A stretch of DNA of 64,000 bases from Tetrapyrgos nigripes (lineage: Eukaryota > Basidiomycota > Agaricomycetes > Agaricales > Campanellaceae): NCBI GenBank assembly GCA_013368315.1, contig JAACJM010000249.1:1-64000 (forward strand), read 5' to 3'. Both the position numbers and the translations under genes were made by a program. Positions 1 to 11,602 of the stretch are shown here, one piece after another. Position 1 is the stretch's first letter, and every line of letters begins with the position of its first letter. The notes below the pieces were generated by a model. That model was not told the origin of the DNA, did not search any database, and saw only the letters and a program-made list of their open reading frames with translations.

Positions 1-606
1 TTTCCTTTGCTGTCACAAAACTTGCGCAATTTGCTGCAAACCCCTCACAAGAACACTACAATAAGGCGAAAGACATTTGCCGTTACTCGTTGGCACTAGA
101 AAATATGCTCTTGTGTACAACGGTCGAGGGGGAGAAGGCTTATCAGCCTATACAGACTCTGATTGGGGATCAGATCCTGGAACTCGCAAATCTCAAACTG
201 GCTTCTTTCTACAATTAGCCCAAGCACCATTTAGCTGGACGTCTAGACAACAAAAGACAGTTGCTCTATCTTCGACTGAAGCTGAATACATGGCACTTAG
301 TGACTGCAGTCGACAAGTCTGCTGGTTCAAGACTCTTCTCAGTGAAATCGAATATCCTCTCACGCTATTCCAATTTACGGTGACAATCAGGGATCAATTT
401 TTATTGCATCAAACCCTGTCACGGATAAGCGAACCAAGCACATTGATATTCGATATCATTTTGTTCGAGAAAAAGTCATCGACGAGACAGTCAAGTTATT
501 CTTCATTGAAGGAAGCAATAACCCTGCAGATCTACTCACTAAAGCTCTAGATCGAGTAAAGTTTGAGAAGTTCAGGAAACAATTAGGACTTCAGTTTTAT
601 AATTGA
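1..606 (+). pseudogene. Ty1/copia RNase H, 3' end of pol, frameshifted
   Basis: C-terminal part of a Ty1/copia polyprotein. Translation gives the RT-RNase H linker (FAVTKLAQFAANP), the RNase H block YTDSDWGSDPGTRKSQTGFF, SWTSRQQ, the hallmark VALSSTEAEYMA, and then a C-terminal NPADLLTKAL motif ending at TGA 604-606. These pieces lie in three frames: one shift near position 87 (a base appears missing after CGTTAC) and another between about 350 and 364. The pol protein is therefore broken here. The rest of pol lies upstream of the window. A purine-rich tract at 711-722 and an LTR follow. RNase H degrades the RNA of the cDNA hybrid during reverse transcription. The family call is firm. Confidence 0.9.
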
Positions 607-722
607 AGAAAGTCCTATAAATCACATCGAAAATGTTGAGGCACTTGATCCCTTCCTTCCATGGCTGCTTACAGCGCCTACCTATGCTTACATGCACTAC
701 CGTGCTGCTTAGCAAGGGGGAG

Positions 723-1074
723 TGTTGAATTGGCACATTCAGTTGCAGCCATCAACGTCATCTATGTAGAACAATAGTAGTAGTTATAAATAGAACAATA
801 AATGTAGTACGACAATAGTGTACGAAACCAGCATTGTACTATCAAGTACAATAGAACCTTATTGTTACTCTAGTATTAGTTTACATGTATTTGTACCTCC
901 TCAAAGGTATATAAGAAACTCGTAGATAGTCCTCCAATAATAAGTTTTTATACTTAACCCACATTGCTCTACAAGCCTCTAACAAGCCTAACAAGCTATC
1001 ACTTATCCCCAGGTAAGTAGCGTAGTTGCCACTGCGTTTAGTAGTGTACAGGACCGTACCATGCCTGCTTAACA
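723..1074 (+). repeat. Ty1/copia 3' LTR
   Basis: The sequence begins TGTTGAATTGGC directly after the polypurine tract AGCAAGGGGGAG and ends CTTAACA, so it has the TG...CA ends of an LTR. It follows the copia RNase H end. A related, shorter LTR with the same first 12 bases lies at 32869-33152. The 5' LTR is outside the window, so age and target-site duplication cannot be read. Confidence 0.85.
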
Positions 1075-3157
1075 ATCCTATTATTGAAGTGGAAGATTAT
1101 GACCCATATTTCATGAGTGAATTGCCATAATCGAAGCTATTGTTGGAGATGCAGAATGGAATGCATTGACTTCTCAGATTCCCAGAGGTGGTCCAGGAAA
1201 AGACCTTGAGTGTCTGAGGGCAGATCAAGGTGCATACACTCTCTGAACTACTTGATACAAAGCTGACCTTTCTTTGCTACCTGGCTGGATGGTAGCATCA
1301 TCACAACACAAGGAATTCAAAGAAGGATCCTCCAGTCCAAAGTGTGTCCCAAGTGCAAGGCCCTTTGTTGGGACTGTGAGAAATTAGCAAAGTCAACCAT
1401 TAATGAGCTGAAATTTGGCTCCTGTTGTCTTCACCCAAATCTCCCTGTGTCAATCATTCACATGGATATTTAATGTCTCTTTCCAAGGCCATTCTTTCCC
1501 ATCCAAATCCTTCCCAAACAACTTCTGCAGAGAATACAAGATTGTCATTGGCATTGACAACCCTTCTGTAGATAATCGCAAAGTAAGCCCAGGTAGTGAA
1601 AAGCAGGGGTTATGCAGGTAGCCACAGGTCACAGGTATGGATTTTGAAACCCGTGTTGACCCCTACCCATAGAGCAGACCCGCCATATCCCCACCTAGGT
1701 ATCAGTACACATAATCCTACTGTATATTTTACATGATTTTTATTGTCTAATAGAACTGTTTTTTTACAATGATATTGTTTGCAGCCTGGCCATGTGCATC
1801 ATCCCAATATAGTAGGTGACACGTCAATTTTTGTGGCTGAATGCTTCAACAATACAAAAACCACAGCAGCATGCATTAAAAAAAAATAGCTATCATGGTA
1901 AGTATAGTCTACAAATAAGTAGTGTGCATATATACACCTTGCAACTCATGGGTTACCTGTACCTGTCAACCCCGCCAAAAACCCATACCCTTCTGAGAGG
2001 TACAGGTATGGGTACAGCCAAAAGTACCTGCAGGATACCCCTGCAGTTCACTAAGCCCAGGCAAACTCTTTGGAATCTCCCTAAGACTAACTGACCTCAA
2101 TCATAGAAACACCTCTACAGCTACCTCTCCTTTCAATTCATCTTCCCAACATCCATCATCATCCTCAAGTAGGAAACAGCACCAGGATCCCACAGGTAAA
2201 TTTTTTTGACCCATCCCTGTACCTGCCAAATCCTGTAGCTGTCCAGACAGGTCAAGGGTTTGAACAGGGCAGATGGGTCATAGGCCTGACCCATGGGATA
2301 CAATGCATAACGAGTTGGTTCACCAACGTTTCACACCATAAAGTAAATGAATGAGTTAAATATTGGTCCTTTTTGTGTGAGAAATTTGATAATATTGGGT
2401 GGATATGAGGGTTGTCCACCCCACCAATAGGTCATGGGTTTGCAGTGGGTTCAGATACACTGACCCATACCTGTACCCGTCAAACCCGTACCTCCCAATC
2501 TGTCAAAAACCTGCATACCCATGCTTTTCACTATCCTCAAGTGGTTTTCATTTCTCCTTGATACAATCTGGAACCCAGAACCACAGGCCCTCATGCTGTT
2601 TGGTACCAGACATTGAGTACGAGAAGGAAAGATCTGCTTGGAATTGTTTGTTTTTTTGAGACTAATTAGATGGTCTGTTCATGAGCTGACATACAGTGAG
2701 GAAGATGAAAGCACATCAGTCATAGCACTTGGCTTGCGAGTCCAACAAATTCCTCTCCAAATTATTCAATGGTCTCCCTATAGTAATGCTGAGGAACTGG
2801 CATTTATTTTACATGCATTTGATGCAAGGAAGATGAAGGTATGCAACAGCCATAGCACTTGACTTGCCATTCCAGCAAATTCCTCTCCAAATTATTCAAT
2901 GGTCTACCTATAGCCATGCTGAGGAACTGGCATTTGTTTTGCACAAGAAAGGCCAGTGTATCCAAAGATCACCGATTTGGAAGGATAGGACTTGAAGCAT
3001 GCACAGTGAGCCTTCAGTGAGGTATGGGTTATAATGCACATAATGCACAAAAGATTTAACTAATGAAGTACATGGTACTTATTAGGTTTCTACATAAAAT
3101 CACAATAAAATAGTGCAAAGGCATTGGTTGTAAAACTTGGGTTATAAAGCATAAAGG
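1075..3157. other. No recognisable gene; dispersed GTACC-rich repeats
   Basis: I find no gene I can name. Around 1620-2520 there are repeated, imperfect copies of motifs such as ACCTGTACC, GACCCATACC and GTACCCGTC in both orientations. Similar motifs recur at 26340-26720 and 56040-56140. A stretch at about 1340-1470 translates with a Cys-rich pattern (CPKCKALCWDCEKL) that could be a relic of an element protein, but no frame stays open. A diverged tandem duplication lies at 2721-2945. Confidence 0.5.
2721..2945 (+). repeat. Diverged tandem duplication, period 130 bp
   Basis: The segment starting CATAGCACTT at 2721 is repeated at 2851. Both copies contain AATTCCTCTCCAAATTATTC and GCTGAGGAACTGGCATTT with scattered substitutions between them. 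About 90 bp of each unit align well. The copies do not form an open reading frame together. Function unknown. Confidence 0.8.
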
Positions 3158-3621
3158 TGTCAAGAACGTTGTCACTTAGCAATTAACCACCCAAGTCACA
3201 CAATGAACAAGATAGATTGACAAGATATGAGAGACGAGAGAGATGTAGAGAGATAATAAAGACGAGAGAAGAGCGAGTAGCTGACTATGCTCAACACTGC
3301 ACTGTACTAGGAGCGGAGTGGAGACGAAGTGAACAGACTGAGGAACCTAGCTACGAGATCTACGATATATATAAGAGAGAAGTGAATATGTGAGAATGTC
3401 CATGGAGTTAAAGGGATCGGAGGAGATAAGAGTGTGAGTCAAGTAGAGGAGTATATATGTGGGAATGTCCATGGAGATAAAGGGAACGAAGAAGTGAGTC
3501 ATAGATCGGATGGACGATGATGAGAAGTAATTAGTGTTTTATGGGTTTATAGAAGGGAATAGAACGGAAAGTGAATAGGTAATAGAAAGAAAATGAAGAA
3601 GGCGGGAGGCGATTCATGACA
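3158..3621 (-). repeat. gypsy-1 3' LTR
   Basis: Plus-strand sequence starts TGTCAAGAACG and ends GATTCATGACA. Length is 464 bp, the same as the copy at 10355-10818. It is preceded by the target duplication AAAGG and followed by the reverse complement of the polypurine tract. Confidence 0.95.
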
Positions 3622-4288
3622 CTACCCCCTTTTTAGGTTGAGCTTTCACCGGAGCTCAGAAGCCGAATGGTCCACTGCTTCGTCCATTGTTTTCTGATCC
3701 TTTTGTCCAACCCCCATATAGTTGGCCAAGTTTTCGGTAAGTCATTGGGGAAGGTGCCCCATCCTGTTAGGTCTGGTTCAGGTTCACCCCATCCTGTCCC
3801 TTCCCATGTACCCCATCCGTTGTTGTTGTTGACATAATTTAACTCAACGTTTCCTCCCATCCTAGGTTGTTCCGCTCGTTCGCTCGGAGGTTAGATCGGT
3901 AGGTAGTGCATCTCGACCGGTGTCCCGCTCCTAACTTGCATTGTTTTGACAACTCACGTCCTGTCCAGATGCATTGATTACATCCACTGTGCCTCCCCAT
4001 GTGTCCATCGTCTAACCTGCAACACCGGCCTGAACGTAGACCGTATCTGCAGCGTCCGGTGTTGTCCGTCAGTGGGTTGATCGTCGTTGTGGTGTTAGTT
4101 GAGACTGTGATGGCAATGGGTGTAGACATGGTAGGGGTGTAGTGTGAGGGTGAAGAGGTGTCTGGTAGGATGTGATTGAGCTTTGTTCTGTCGTTTGGGT
4201 TCGATGTGGCTGCCTTTTAACGAGTTCTTGTCTGTGGTAATGGGAGGCGGCCAAGTCGCTGTCCGTTAGGTTGTGACAGTAGACGCCG
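3622..4288 (-). other. gypsy-1 3' untranslated region
   Basis: Between the pol stop (4289) and the 3' LTR. Short open frames occur, one with a GWGTWEGTGWGEPEPDLTGWG-like low-complexity stretch at 3633-3860, but none has a recognisable domain. I treat the segment as 3' UTR. The gypsy-2 equivalent is outside the window, so conservation cannot be tested here. Confidence 0.5.
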
Positions 4289-7200
4289 TTAGTGTTGGTA
4301 AGCTCGGGGATGTTTCTGATGAAATTCTTCGATCATGTCTTTTACCTTGGTTAGGTTTGACGTAGGTACCCAGGTATTCTCCGAGTCGGGATAATCCAAC
4401 CATTTGATGAGGTATTGAGTCCCTTTTCTGTTTCTGGTCAGTTTCGAGTCTAGTATCATTTCGACATCGTATTCTTCGTCCGCGTCCAGTAGCTCCACAG
4501 GGGGTTCGGGGTAGTTTGGTCCGTGAGCATTCGTTTCGACGTACAGCGTTAATAAGGATGTGTGAAAAATGGGGTGTATACGCCAGGTCGTTGGTAATTT
4601 CAACTTGTAGTTGACTTGGCTAATTACCTCATGATGACGATCGGACAACTTAGCTTTGGGTCTTGTTGTCTTTAGGTTTTTTCCGTCCAGTAGCACCTTA
4701 TCCCCAACTTTGTACCCTGTCCAAGACATGGAATGGTTTCCATACTGTGTTCTCATTGTTTCGGCTGCCAACGTCAGGCTTGCTTTGAGTTCATCCCTGA
4801 GTTGGTTGAGGTTTTCAAGTCGTTTCTCTACCGTTGGTAGGTTAGAGGTTGGGGTGAATGATGGGAAAAAACGTGGTTGGTATCCGTGTAGGAGTTCGAA
4901 TGGCGACTTTCCTGTTGCTGAATGGATTCTGGTGTTATGACTGAACTCGGCGTAGGGTAGATAGTCCACCCAGTCTTCTTGTCGGTAGTTACAGAAAATG
5001 CATAAGAACTGTTCCAGTTCTTGGTTGTATCGTTCCGACTCTCCGTCGGTCTGTGGGTGGTAAGCTGTACTGAGGGCTGAAGTTATGCCTAACTTTTCAT
5101 GGACCGCGGCCATGACTTTGCTAGCGAACTGTGGTCTGCGATCAGATATCATTTTATCCCATAGTCCGTACCGCTGCCATGTGTTGTTAAGTAGGAGATT
5201 GACCGTGCCGTCGCTGTCAATTGTTTTTGTACACGGTGATATGATGACCGTTTTCGTCGACCTGTCAACTGTGACGTGAATCGCATTGAACCCTTTACAT
5301 TTGGGGAGATCAGTGATGAAGTCGGTAGTAATGGTTCCAAAAGGACGTTCTGGAATTTCGGTGGGGATTAAGGGGATCCGAGTAGGATGATTGTTAGTTT
5401 TCGTCGTCTGGCATTTGGCGCAGCCAGTTACATAGTCTCTGACGAAGACCGACATTCCCGGCCACCAGAATTCTCTGCTGACTAGTTCGTAAGTTTTGTA
5501 TCGTCTGGGGTGTCCTGTTGCTATGGAGTTGTGGTGTAGTTTTACAATATCCCGACGGAGATCGTTGTCCGCCGGTACGTAAATTTTCCCTCGGAATAAG
5601 ATGATTCCATCTTTGTAGTTCCATTCCTGTAGATTTTTCACCAGCGAACGTGGTCCGTTCCATAGAATGACATCTAAGGCACTTACTACCTCTAGATCCC
5701 TTTTGGGGCATTCCTTGATTCTCCGTCGTAGTTCTACGTCTCCTATGGCGGTTACTGTTCCTTGTCTAGTTGCTCGAATTCGGAAGAATTTGGGATCAAG
5801 GAGGATCCTGTCGGCGTTGTCGTTCTTGGTCCCAACTCTGTGATCTGATCATCTAGACAACGGATCAGCTTTGTTGAGACTTCCTGGTTTATGTAGGAGG
5901 GAAAACTCAAATCGTGTGAGGAACAATGCCCATCGTGCTTGTCGTCGACTGAGTTTTTGGGCGGTCTGGAAATACTCCAAATTCCTATGGTCTGTGAAGA
6001 TTTCAATAGTGTGGGGGGCTCCCTCCAAATAGTGTCTCCATGCTTCCAATGCTCATATGATTGCCAGTAGTTCCTTGTCATGGATGTCGTAGTTTCGTTC
6101 AGTTTTGGAGAGGGATTTAGAGATGTAGGCGACTGGATGCCATCGATCGTCTTCTCCAGTTTGCATAAGTATTCCCCCTGTTGCGTAGTCTGATGCGTCT
6201 ACTTCTACTCAGTATGGCTTCGTGTGATCTGGCATTAGTAGAACAGGTTTGGACATGAAGGCCGTTTTGAGGGATTGGAAGGCTTTCTTGGCCTCTGTTC
6301 CCCAGTTCCAGTGGTTGTCCTTCCTCGTCAGATCGAAGAGAGGTCGTGCATTTTTCTAAAAGTCCTTGATGAAACGTCTGTAGAAGTTCCCGAAACCCAA
6401 GAAGGCCTGTACTTCCTTTACTGTTTTGGGCGTTGGCCATTCAAGTACTCCCGCTACCTTGGCTGGGTCCATTGCCAAAGTGTCGTGGGAGACAATCAGT
6501 CCCAAAAAGTCGACCTTGTCTGCTTCGAATACACATTTTTCGGGTTTGGCGTATAGGTCGTTGTCCCGTAGTCATTGTAGGACTGTTCGGACCAGGTCTC
6601 GATGTTCTTCTAGGTCATGGGTGAATATTAAAATGTCGTCCATATAGATGACGATCTTCCCTTGGTCGATGAGATCCTTGAAAATGGTGTTCATCATCGC
6701 TTGGAAGGTCGCTGGCGAGTTCATTAATCCAAAGAACATGACCGTCGGTTCAAATAGTCCTCGGTTGGTTTTGAAGGCGGCTTTCCACTCGTCTCCCTCT
6801 TTGATACGGATGTTATTGTATCCCCAACGTAGATCAACTTTACTGAATACGTATGCATTCTTGAGTTTGTCGATTAGTTCCGGGATGAGGGGTAGTGGGT
6901 ATGCGTTTTTCACGGTACCCCTATTGAGTGCTCTGTAATCCTGTACAGGGCGTAGCTTTCCGTCCTTTTTCTTAACGAAGAAGAAGGGACTTGCCATTGG
7001 AGATTTTGATGGTTTAATATATCCTTTTTCGAGATTTTCATTTAGGAAGGAGTCAAGTTCAGATTGTTCGTTTGGGGAAAGAGGATATGTTTTACATGTA
7101 CGTGGCTGGAAACCGTCTTGTAACTCGATTGCGTGGTCCCAATCACTTCGTTGGGGTAGGCGTTCTGAAGTCTTTTTATCGAATACAGACAAGTATTCGT

Positions 7201-8170
7201 GATAATGTTTGGGTATTTGTTCCTCTAATGTGGTCGGCGGGTTCATGGATTTGTTTTCGGTGTTTCGGCGTGTTTTGGCAAAGGTAGCTCAGATACTCAG
7301 CTTGGTTTCTGATAGATCTTCGTCAGGGTCGCTCGGGGTATCCAGATATTCCATAACAAGTTCACTCCATTGTTCTGGGACATCCCATTGTCCGGTTGCA
7401 TCTTCTGAGGTGAGCATCGCTCCTAAGTCGATTCGTTGTAGTCGGATCTTTCTAGATCGTTGTGGTCGACATTGTCCGGCCACTTTTGGTTGTGGCGTAG
7501 TTTTATGAGGCCCTACGATGTCTTTGAATGTCACTTGATAATCTCGGTGGTGTGTTCTGGGATCGATTACTTCAGGTTGTCTCGTTTTTGTAAGATGGGT
7601 TTTCGACTTAGCTTTGGTTTGTACTGGTACTTTTTCTAGCATACAAGCGTCGGGGCATCGTGTTAGGTTGATTTTTGATGTTGTCCAGTCGATCTCCGGA
7701 TTGTGATGTCGTAACCAATCGGTACCCAAAATGATGTCGTGGTCCCCGATGTCTGTGATGTAAAACTCGGCGGTTTCCTCGTGGTGAGATTGATGGTCTT
7801 GTGTGTAGATTCGTAGTTTTTGAATGGTGTAGTGTCTTACCCATCCCATCACGTTTTCTGATCCGTCGACATTTCGTACTGGGAACGGTTTTTCTAGGGG
7901 AGTACGGTTGAGGTGATGTTTTTTGGTGAAGGCGTCGTTAATGATGATTCCCTCTGCTCCACTGTCTAGCAGAGCGGTCGCGTCGATTTTTCGTCCAGTT
8001 ACTTTCCTGATCAATTCAGTTTTAAGCTCTATTGAAGGGGTCTGTTGGTTTCGAGTGATTGCCGTGATTCTTAATTCAGATGGGGATCGTGGCTTACGAA
8101 AGGGTATAAGGCTCGTGTATTGCCTGTGTTTTACTGGTCCTCCTGACGACGTGACAGGGGAGGTATTCAA
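4289..8170 (-). pseudogene. gypsy-1 pol: protease, RT, RNase H, integrase, chromodomain
   Basis: One continuous frame of 1294 codons read from 8170 down to 4289. It is interrupted by TGA at 7289-7291, 6572-6574, 6209-6211, 6053-6055 and 5849-5851. Domains in order: aspartic protease (LLDSGAEG), a spacer, RT (FSKVDL, YMDDIL), RNase H (DHRNLEYF near its end), and integrase. The integrase has an HHCC finger ending CAKCQTTK, an Asp in TTDFITDL, an Asp in SDRRPQF (the usual Gly is Arg) and a Glu in DGESERYNQ. A C-terminal chromodomain ends with QYLIKWLDYPDSENTWVP. Chromodomains of this kind direct integration toward chromatin marks. The frame starts at TTG/-1 relative to gag (tttttga junction), so pol is probably made as a Gag-Pol fusion by frameshifting. 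The integrase-chromodomain part (5641-4289) is free of stops. Confidence 0.93.
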
Positions 8171-9800
8171 AAATCCGATTCTGTCACGAACTTCTTTAGT
8201 AGTCCTTCCTTTTCTTCTCCCGATAGTGCTCCGATCCTGGCAGTGAGTTCCGAGATGTTGTCCATGGTAGTGTTGGGCTTGGGATCTGAGGTTTCTGTGA
8301 CGGCTGCAGTTTTCTTTATGGAAGGTCTCCAGGTTGTGTTGTTGGAAGTCGTCGGGAACGTGCTAGGGAATGTAGGGCAATCATTTCCCATGTGTCCCTG
8401 TCCTCGACATCTGAAGCATCGTCCTTCTTTCCTCATTTTATCTCTTTCTTGGGGGGTCAGTTTCGGTGGATATTTAGTGTTTGAAGATGCACCTGGGGCG
8501 TTGTCTTGGAAGGCGTTCACTTCCATACTTCTCGTTCGACCACTTCCTGTACTCTGTGACCTCCTGCTCAGTTGTCCGTCCTCTCTTCTAGGTTTGCTCC
8601 ATGAGGTTTTCTCTTCCTGTCTCTCCAACCAAATCATGTGTTGTTTGACCGCAGCCTTCTGTAATGCCGCGAGATTTTTGGGTTGAGTTGATAGGTAGGA
8701 GATCTGGTCGACTAAACCTCGGGGGAGTCCCTTTCGATAGTACTTCATTAACGCCTTGTCGTTATAACCAGTATCGTCAGCGTATCGTTTGAATTGGGAG
8801 TTGTACTTATCAATATTGGCTAGGGTTCCTTCCATCCTAATGTGTTCTATCTTGGTTTGGGCCTGGGTTGTTTAAAGTCCTGTAGGAATTCTCGCTTCAC
8901 CTCCCGTAGCGTCCAGGATTTTTTCTTCGTTTTTGGTTTCAAGGCGGACGAGTCATCGTCGGTACTTGTATATCCTCCATCACTATCACTGAAGTCATCT
9001 TCTTCCTCAAAAACCTTTATCATCATGTTATGAGCCCATCGTCTCGCTTCTTCTCCTGAGAATAGCGTGAGGAAGAACAATATCTTCTCGCTTTTGGTGG
9101 GGTAGACTTGGTCATTGAGTCGAAGGTAGTTGTTAAATTCGGCTATCCAATCTTTTGTCTGGTTTCGGTCTCCTGTGAACTTCTCTGGCTTTACTCCTTG
9201 TTCTTTGGTGGTCGTATTAGGAAGGGCAGAGGACTGCGTGTCATCGTCAGATGGTGCGTTGTCATGGGGTGTTTGGGTTCTTCCTGCAGCGGCTGTGGCT
9301 GAGGCAGGATCTTCGGACATTTCAAGGGCAGCGTGAAGGGAGTGGAAGTCGATTAGTCGTGAGGGATTGACTGAGATGGGTTCTTGGACTGCACTAGGGG
9401 TACTGTCTGTTGGGGATCTGTTGACAGGAGTTTGGGGTTCTAGAAGAGTTTTGTTGTCTGGGTTTGGTTCGTGGGATGGAGTTGGTGATGGGGTTCTGGC
9501 AGGATTCGGGTTTTCTGTGGTGGGTTCTAATGGGAGTGATTGAAAGAGTAGGACTGGTTCGATACTGGCTGTTTGTTCTTCTGTTGAGAGGGGTCGATTG
9601 TTTACAGAGAGTCGGTTGGGACACGGATGAACTGCGCAGAATTCCCACCGGTTTTCGTGCGAGAAGTAGCAGTCTTGTTGGTTTCAGGGAAAATGTGCGT
9701 GAGGTCGTCGAAGACAAACGACGTGGGGTGAGGAAGTGCGACTGGGGTTCTGTGAGGCTGTACGAGATCTAGTGGTTCTAGGGATTCCGCTTCCGCACAT
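8167..9800 (-). pseudogene. gypsy-1 gag with CCHC zinc knuckle, broken
   Basis: Gag starts at ATG 9800 (TGAATG junction with the preceding frame). It carries an in-frame TGA at 9684-9686 where gypsy-2 has CGA. About 13 bp are missing near 8878 relative to gypsy-2, which shifts the frame. Downstream, 8835-8167 encodes the capsid C-terminal part and a nucleocapsid knuckle CFRCRGQGHMGNDC (C-X2-C-X4-H-X4-C), ending with TTTTTGA. Gag packages element RNA into virus-like particles. The N-terminal third is Pro/Ser/Thr-rich with no known domain. Confidence 0.88.
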
Positions 9801-10289
9801 TCACTCGTTTTCGGACTCTGGAAATAGGTGATTCCACTGTTCGCCTGAAACGTCTTCCCAAGAGGTCAGCGACCTATAGTAGTCGTTCACTCTAGGAACT
9901 CGAGTTTGGAGATATTCGTGGTATTCTTCTCGGCAGAATTCTGAGATGGCACTATCTTCGTAGTCGGCGTGACTGAACCAATATGGAAGAGTTGTATCTC
10001 CTAGTTGAACGAAGTAACAAGTGTCTGCAATTGTAACGTGGCGTGGAGACGTGTTTTCAGGTGATATCTTTATTCGGAGGTATTCGAGGATGGTCACTTC
10101 ACCTGAGGTCCATGATCTTTCGCTGAGTATGATCCAACAGTCGTCGAATGCGATAGCGTGTTCGTGTACTGTTGTTTTAACTTCTTCTAGGTAGTTTGCG
10201 AAGCCGTCTGATTCTTCGATGGGGAAAGGATATATCAGTGGGGGTCGGGTTCGTAGGTTGTCAAAGAAGGGTTCGAAGTTAAGAGCCAG
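9801..10289 (-). CDS. ORF0 upstream of gag, no ATG
   Basis: Open frame of 163 codons between the 5' LTR and gag, ending TGA at 9801-9803 directly before the gag ATG. It aligns over its whole length with 59439-59930 in the second copy (shared blocks LALNFEP, LRIKISPENTSPR, PYWFSHADYEDS, SLTSWEDVSGEQW). Neither copy contains a methionine codon in this conserved part. I place the start at CTG 10289-10287 because conservation begins there and A at -3 and G at +4 give a favourable context. It could instead be joined by splicing. I recognise no domain and propose no function. Confidence 0.6.
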   Translation of the reverse strand: MALNFEPFFDNLRTRPPLIYPFPIEESDGFANYLEEVKTTVHEHAIAFDDCWIILSERSWTSGEVTILEYLRIKISPENTSPRHVTIADTCYFVQLGDTTLPYWFSHADYEDSAISEFCREEYHEYLQTRVPRVNDYYRSLTSWEDVSGEQWNHLFPESENE

Positions 10290-10354
10290 CGTATTTGTCA
10301 AAGATTTCTGTGCAAGGTTTGTTTGTGAGGTGGGTGTAAGAGAGTCTGTTCAAG

Positions 10355-10818
10355 TGTCAAGAACATTGTCACTTAGCAATTAACCACCCAAGTCACACAA
10401 TGAACAAGATAGATTGACAAGATATGAGAGATAAGAGAGATGTAGAGCGATAATAAAGACGAGAGAAGAGCGAGTAGCTGACTATGCTCGACACTGCACT
10501 GTACTAGGAGCGGAGTGGAGACGAAGTGAACAGACTGAGGAACCTAGCTACGAGATCTACGATATATATAAGAGAGAAGTGAATATGTGAGAATGTCCAT
10601 GGAGTTAAAGGGATCGGAGGAGATAAGAGTGTGAGTCAAGTAGAGGAGTATATATGTGGGAATGTCCATGGAGATAAAGGGAACGAAGAAGTGAGTCATA
10701 GATCGGATGGACGATGATGAGAAGTAATTAGTGTTTTATGGGTTTATAGAAGGGAATAGAACGGAAAGTGAATAGGTAATAGAAAGAAAATGAAGAAGGC
10801 GGGAGGCGATTCATGACA
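10355..10818 (-). repeat. gypsy-1 5' LTR
   Basis: 464 bp, TGTCAAGAACA...TTCATGACA on the plus strand, followed by target duplication AAAGG at 10819-10823. It differs from the other LTR at about five positions, all within the first 180 bp. On the minus strand the LTR is followed by CTTGAACAGACTCTC, where the primer-binding site should lie. That does not start with the TGG of a usual tRNA-primed site. Confidence 0.95.
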
Positions 10819-10823
10819 AAAGG

Positions 10824-11254
10824 ATTAAAATGATGAACTACATGGAACTTATCAGGTTTCTATTGTAAGTCAGACTCACAGTGGAATGGAGGCACAATAG
10901 CGCCAACTATAAAATGATACATGATTCACAGTGGAATGGAGGCATGCCAGCGCTGACTTAGCAGGGGTTTGGGGGTGCAGCCCCCTACAAGCTGTCGACC
11001 CAATGCCGTAGGAATGGAGCGAGCAAAGTGAGTCTCCATAACAAAGGCATGGGTCGTAAAGCTTGTATAGATAAAGTCACATGCATTGATAATTACTAAT
11101 CAGATTGTCCACAACAAGGAGGGAGGACCTCAGATATCCTCAAACCCACTTCAAATGAAATGATTGATACATTTGTTATTCTGAAATAGCTGGAAACACT
11201 TCAAAACCTCTGAAAAACTTGGTATATATTACTGACTTCGAACCTTATAAAACC
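10824..11254. other. Intergenic, short direct repeats; no gene
   Basis: No coding signal. A 17-bp core CACAGTGGAATGGAGGC occurs twice (near 10878 and 10927). The segment also holds a GGGGGTGCAGCCCCC palindrome near 10972. The sequence just right of the gypsy-1 insertion (GAACTACATGGAACTTATCAGG) resembles the sequence left of it near 3063, so gypsy-1 landed inside an older tandemly repeated segment. Confidence 0.5.
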
Positions 11255-11574
11255 TGTCAAACTCTATAATAACTGTCAATCAATCTTCCATTCCATCGAT
11301 TCTATCTTTACTCTGCATTTTTCCACTTTCTCCTATGTTTCTCCTATTTCTCCTATCTTTCTCCTATCACTTATTCATTGTTCTTTTATATAGACCACTA
11401 GACATTCTAGCTAGTCCTTTAGTTCGTTCACTTCGTCTCTGCTCCGTACTAGTACTATGCAGTGTAGAGCATAGTCAGCTTACTCTTGCTCTCTATCTAT
11501 TTCTCTATCCTCAATTGATCCTGTTTTTGTGTGACTTGGGTGGTTTGTCATTGAGTGTATCAACAACCTTGACA
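11255..11574 (+). repeat. Diverged solo LTR of the gypsy-1 family
   Basis: Plus-orientation match to the LTR at 58908-59384. Shared blocks include TAGCTAG, GTTCACTTCGTCTC, GCAGTGTAGAGCATAGTCAGC, TTGTGTGACTTGGGTGGTT and a terminal CCTTGACA. The 3' end (11574) is clear. The 5' end is uncertain, with TGTCAAAC at 11255 the best candidate. No clear target duplication. It abuts the BRR2 fragment that follows. Confidence 0.75.
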
Positions 11575-11602
11575 CAGTGTTTGTCTCTTTTTTCTATCGC
11601 AG

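Larger units (their letters stand above)
3158..10818 (-). mobile_element. Complete Ty3/gypsy chromovirus-type retrotransposon (gypsy-1)
   Basis: Full-length 7.66-kb element on the minus strand. It is bounded by two 464-bp direct LTRs and an exact 5-bp target duplication AAAGG (3153-3157 and 10819-10823). The minus-strand order is 5' LTR, a 163-codon extra frame (ORF0), gag, protease, RT, RNase H, integrase with chromodomain, polypurine tract (AAAAAGGGGG, next to 3621), 3' LTR. I count about five differences between the LTRs, roughly 1%, so insertion is fairly recent. All coding parts are nevertheless broken, mostly by TGA at former CGN codons. A close relative lies in plus orientation at 58908-64000, and solo LTRs of the family occur at 30332 and, more diverged, near 11255. 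Confidence 0.95.

Noticed and set aside
3839..4254. Env-like ORF downstream of gypsy-1 integrase
   Set aside because: Short frames in different phases without signal peptide, transmembrane helix or Cys pattern. Treated as 3' UTR.
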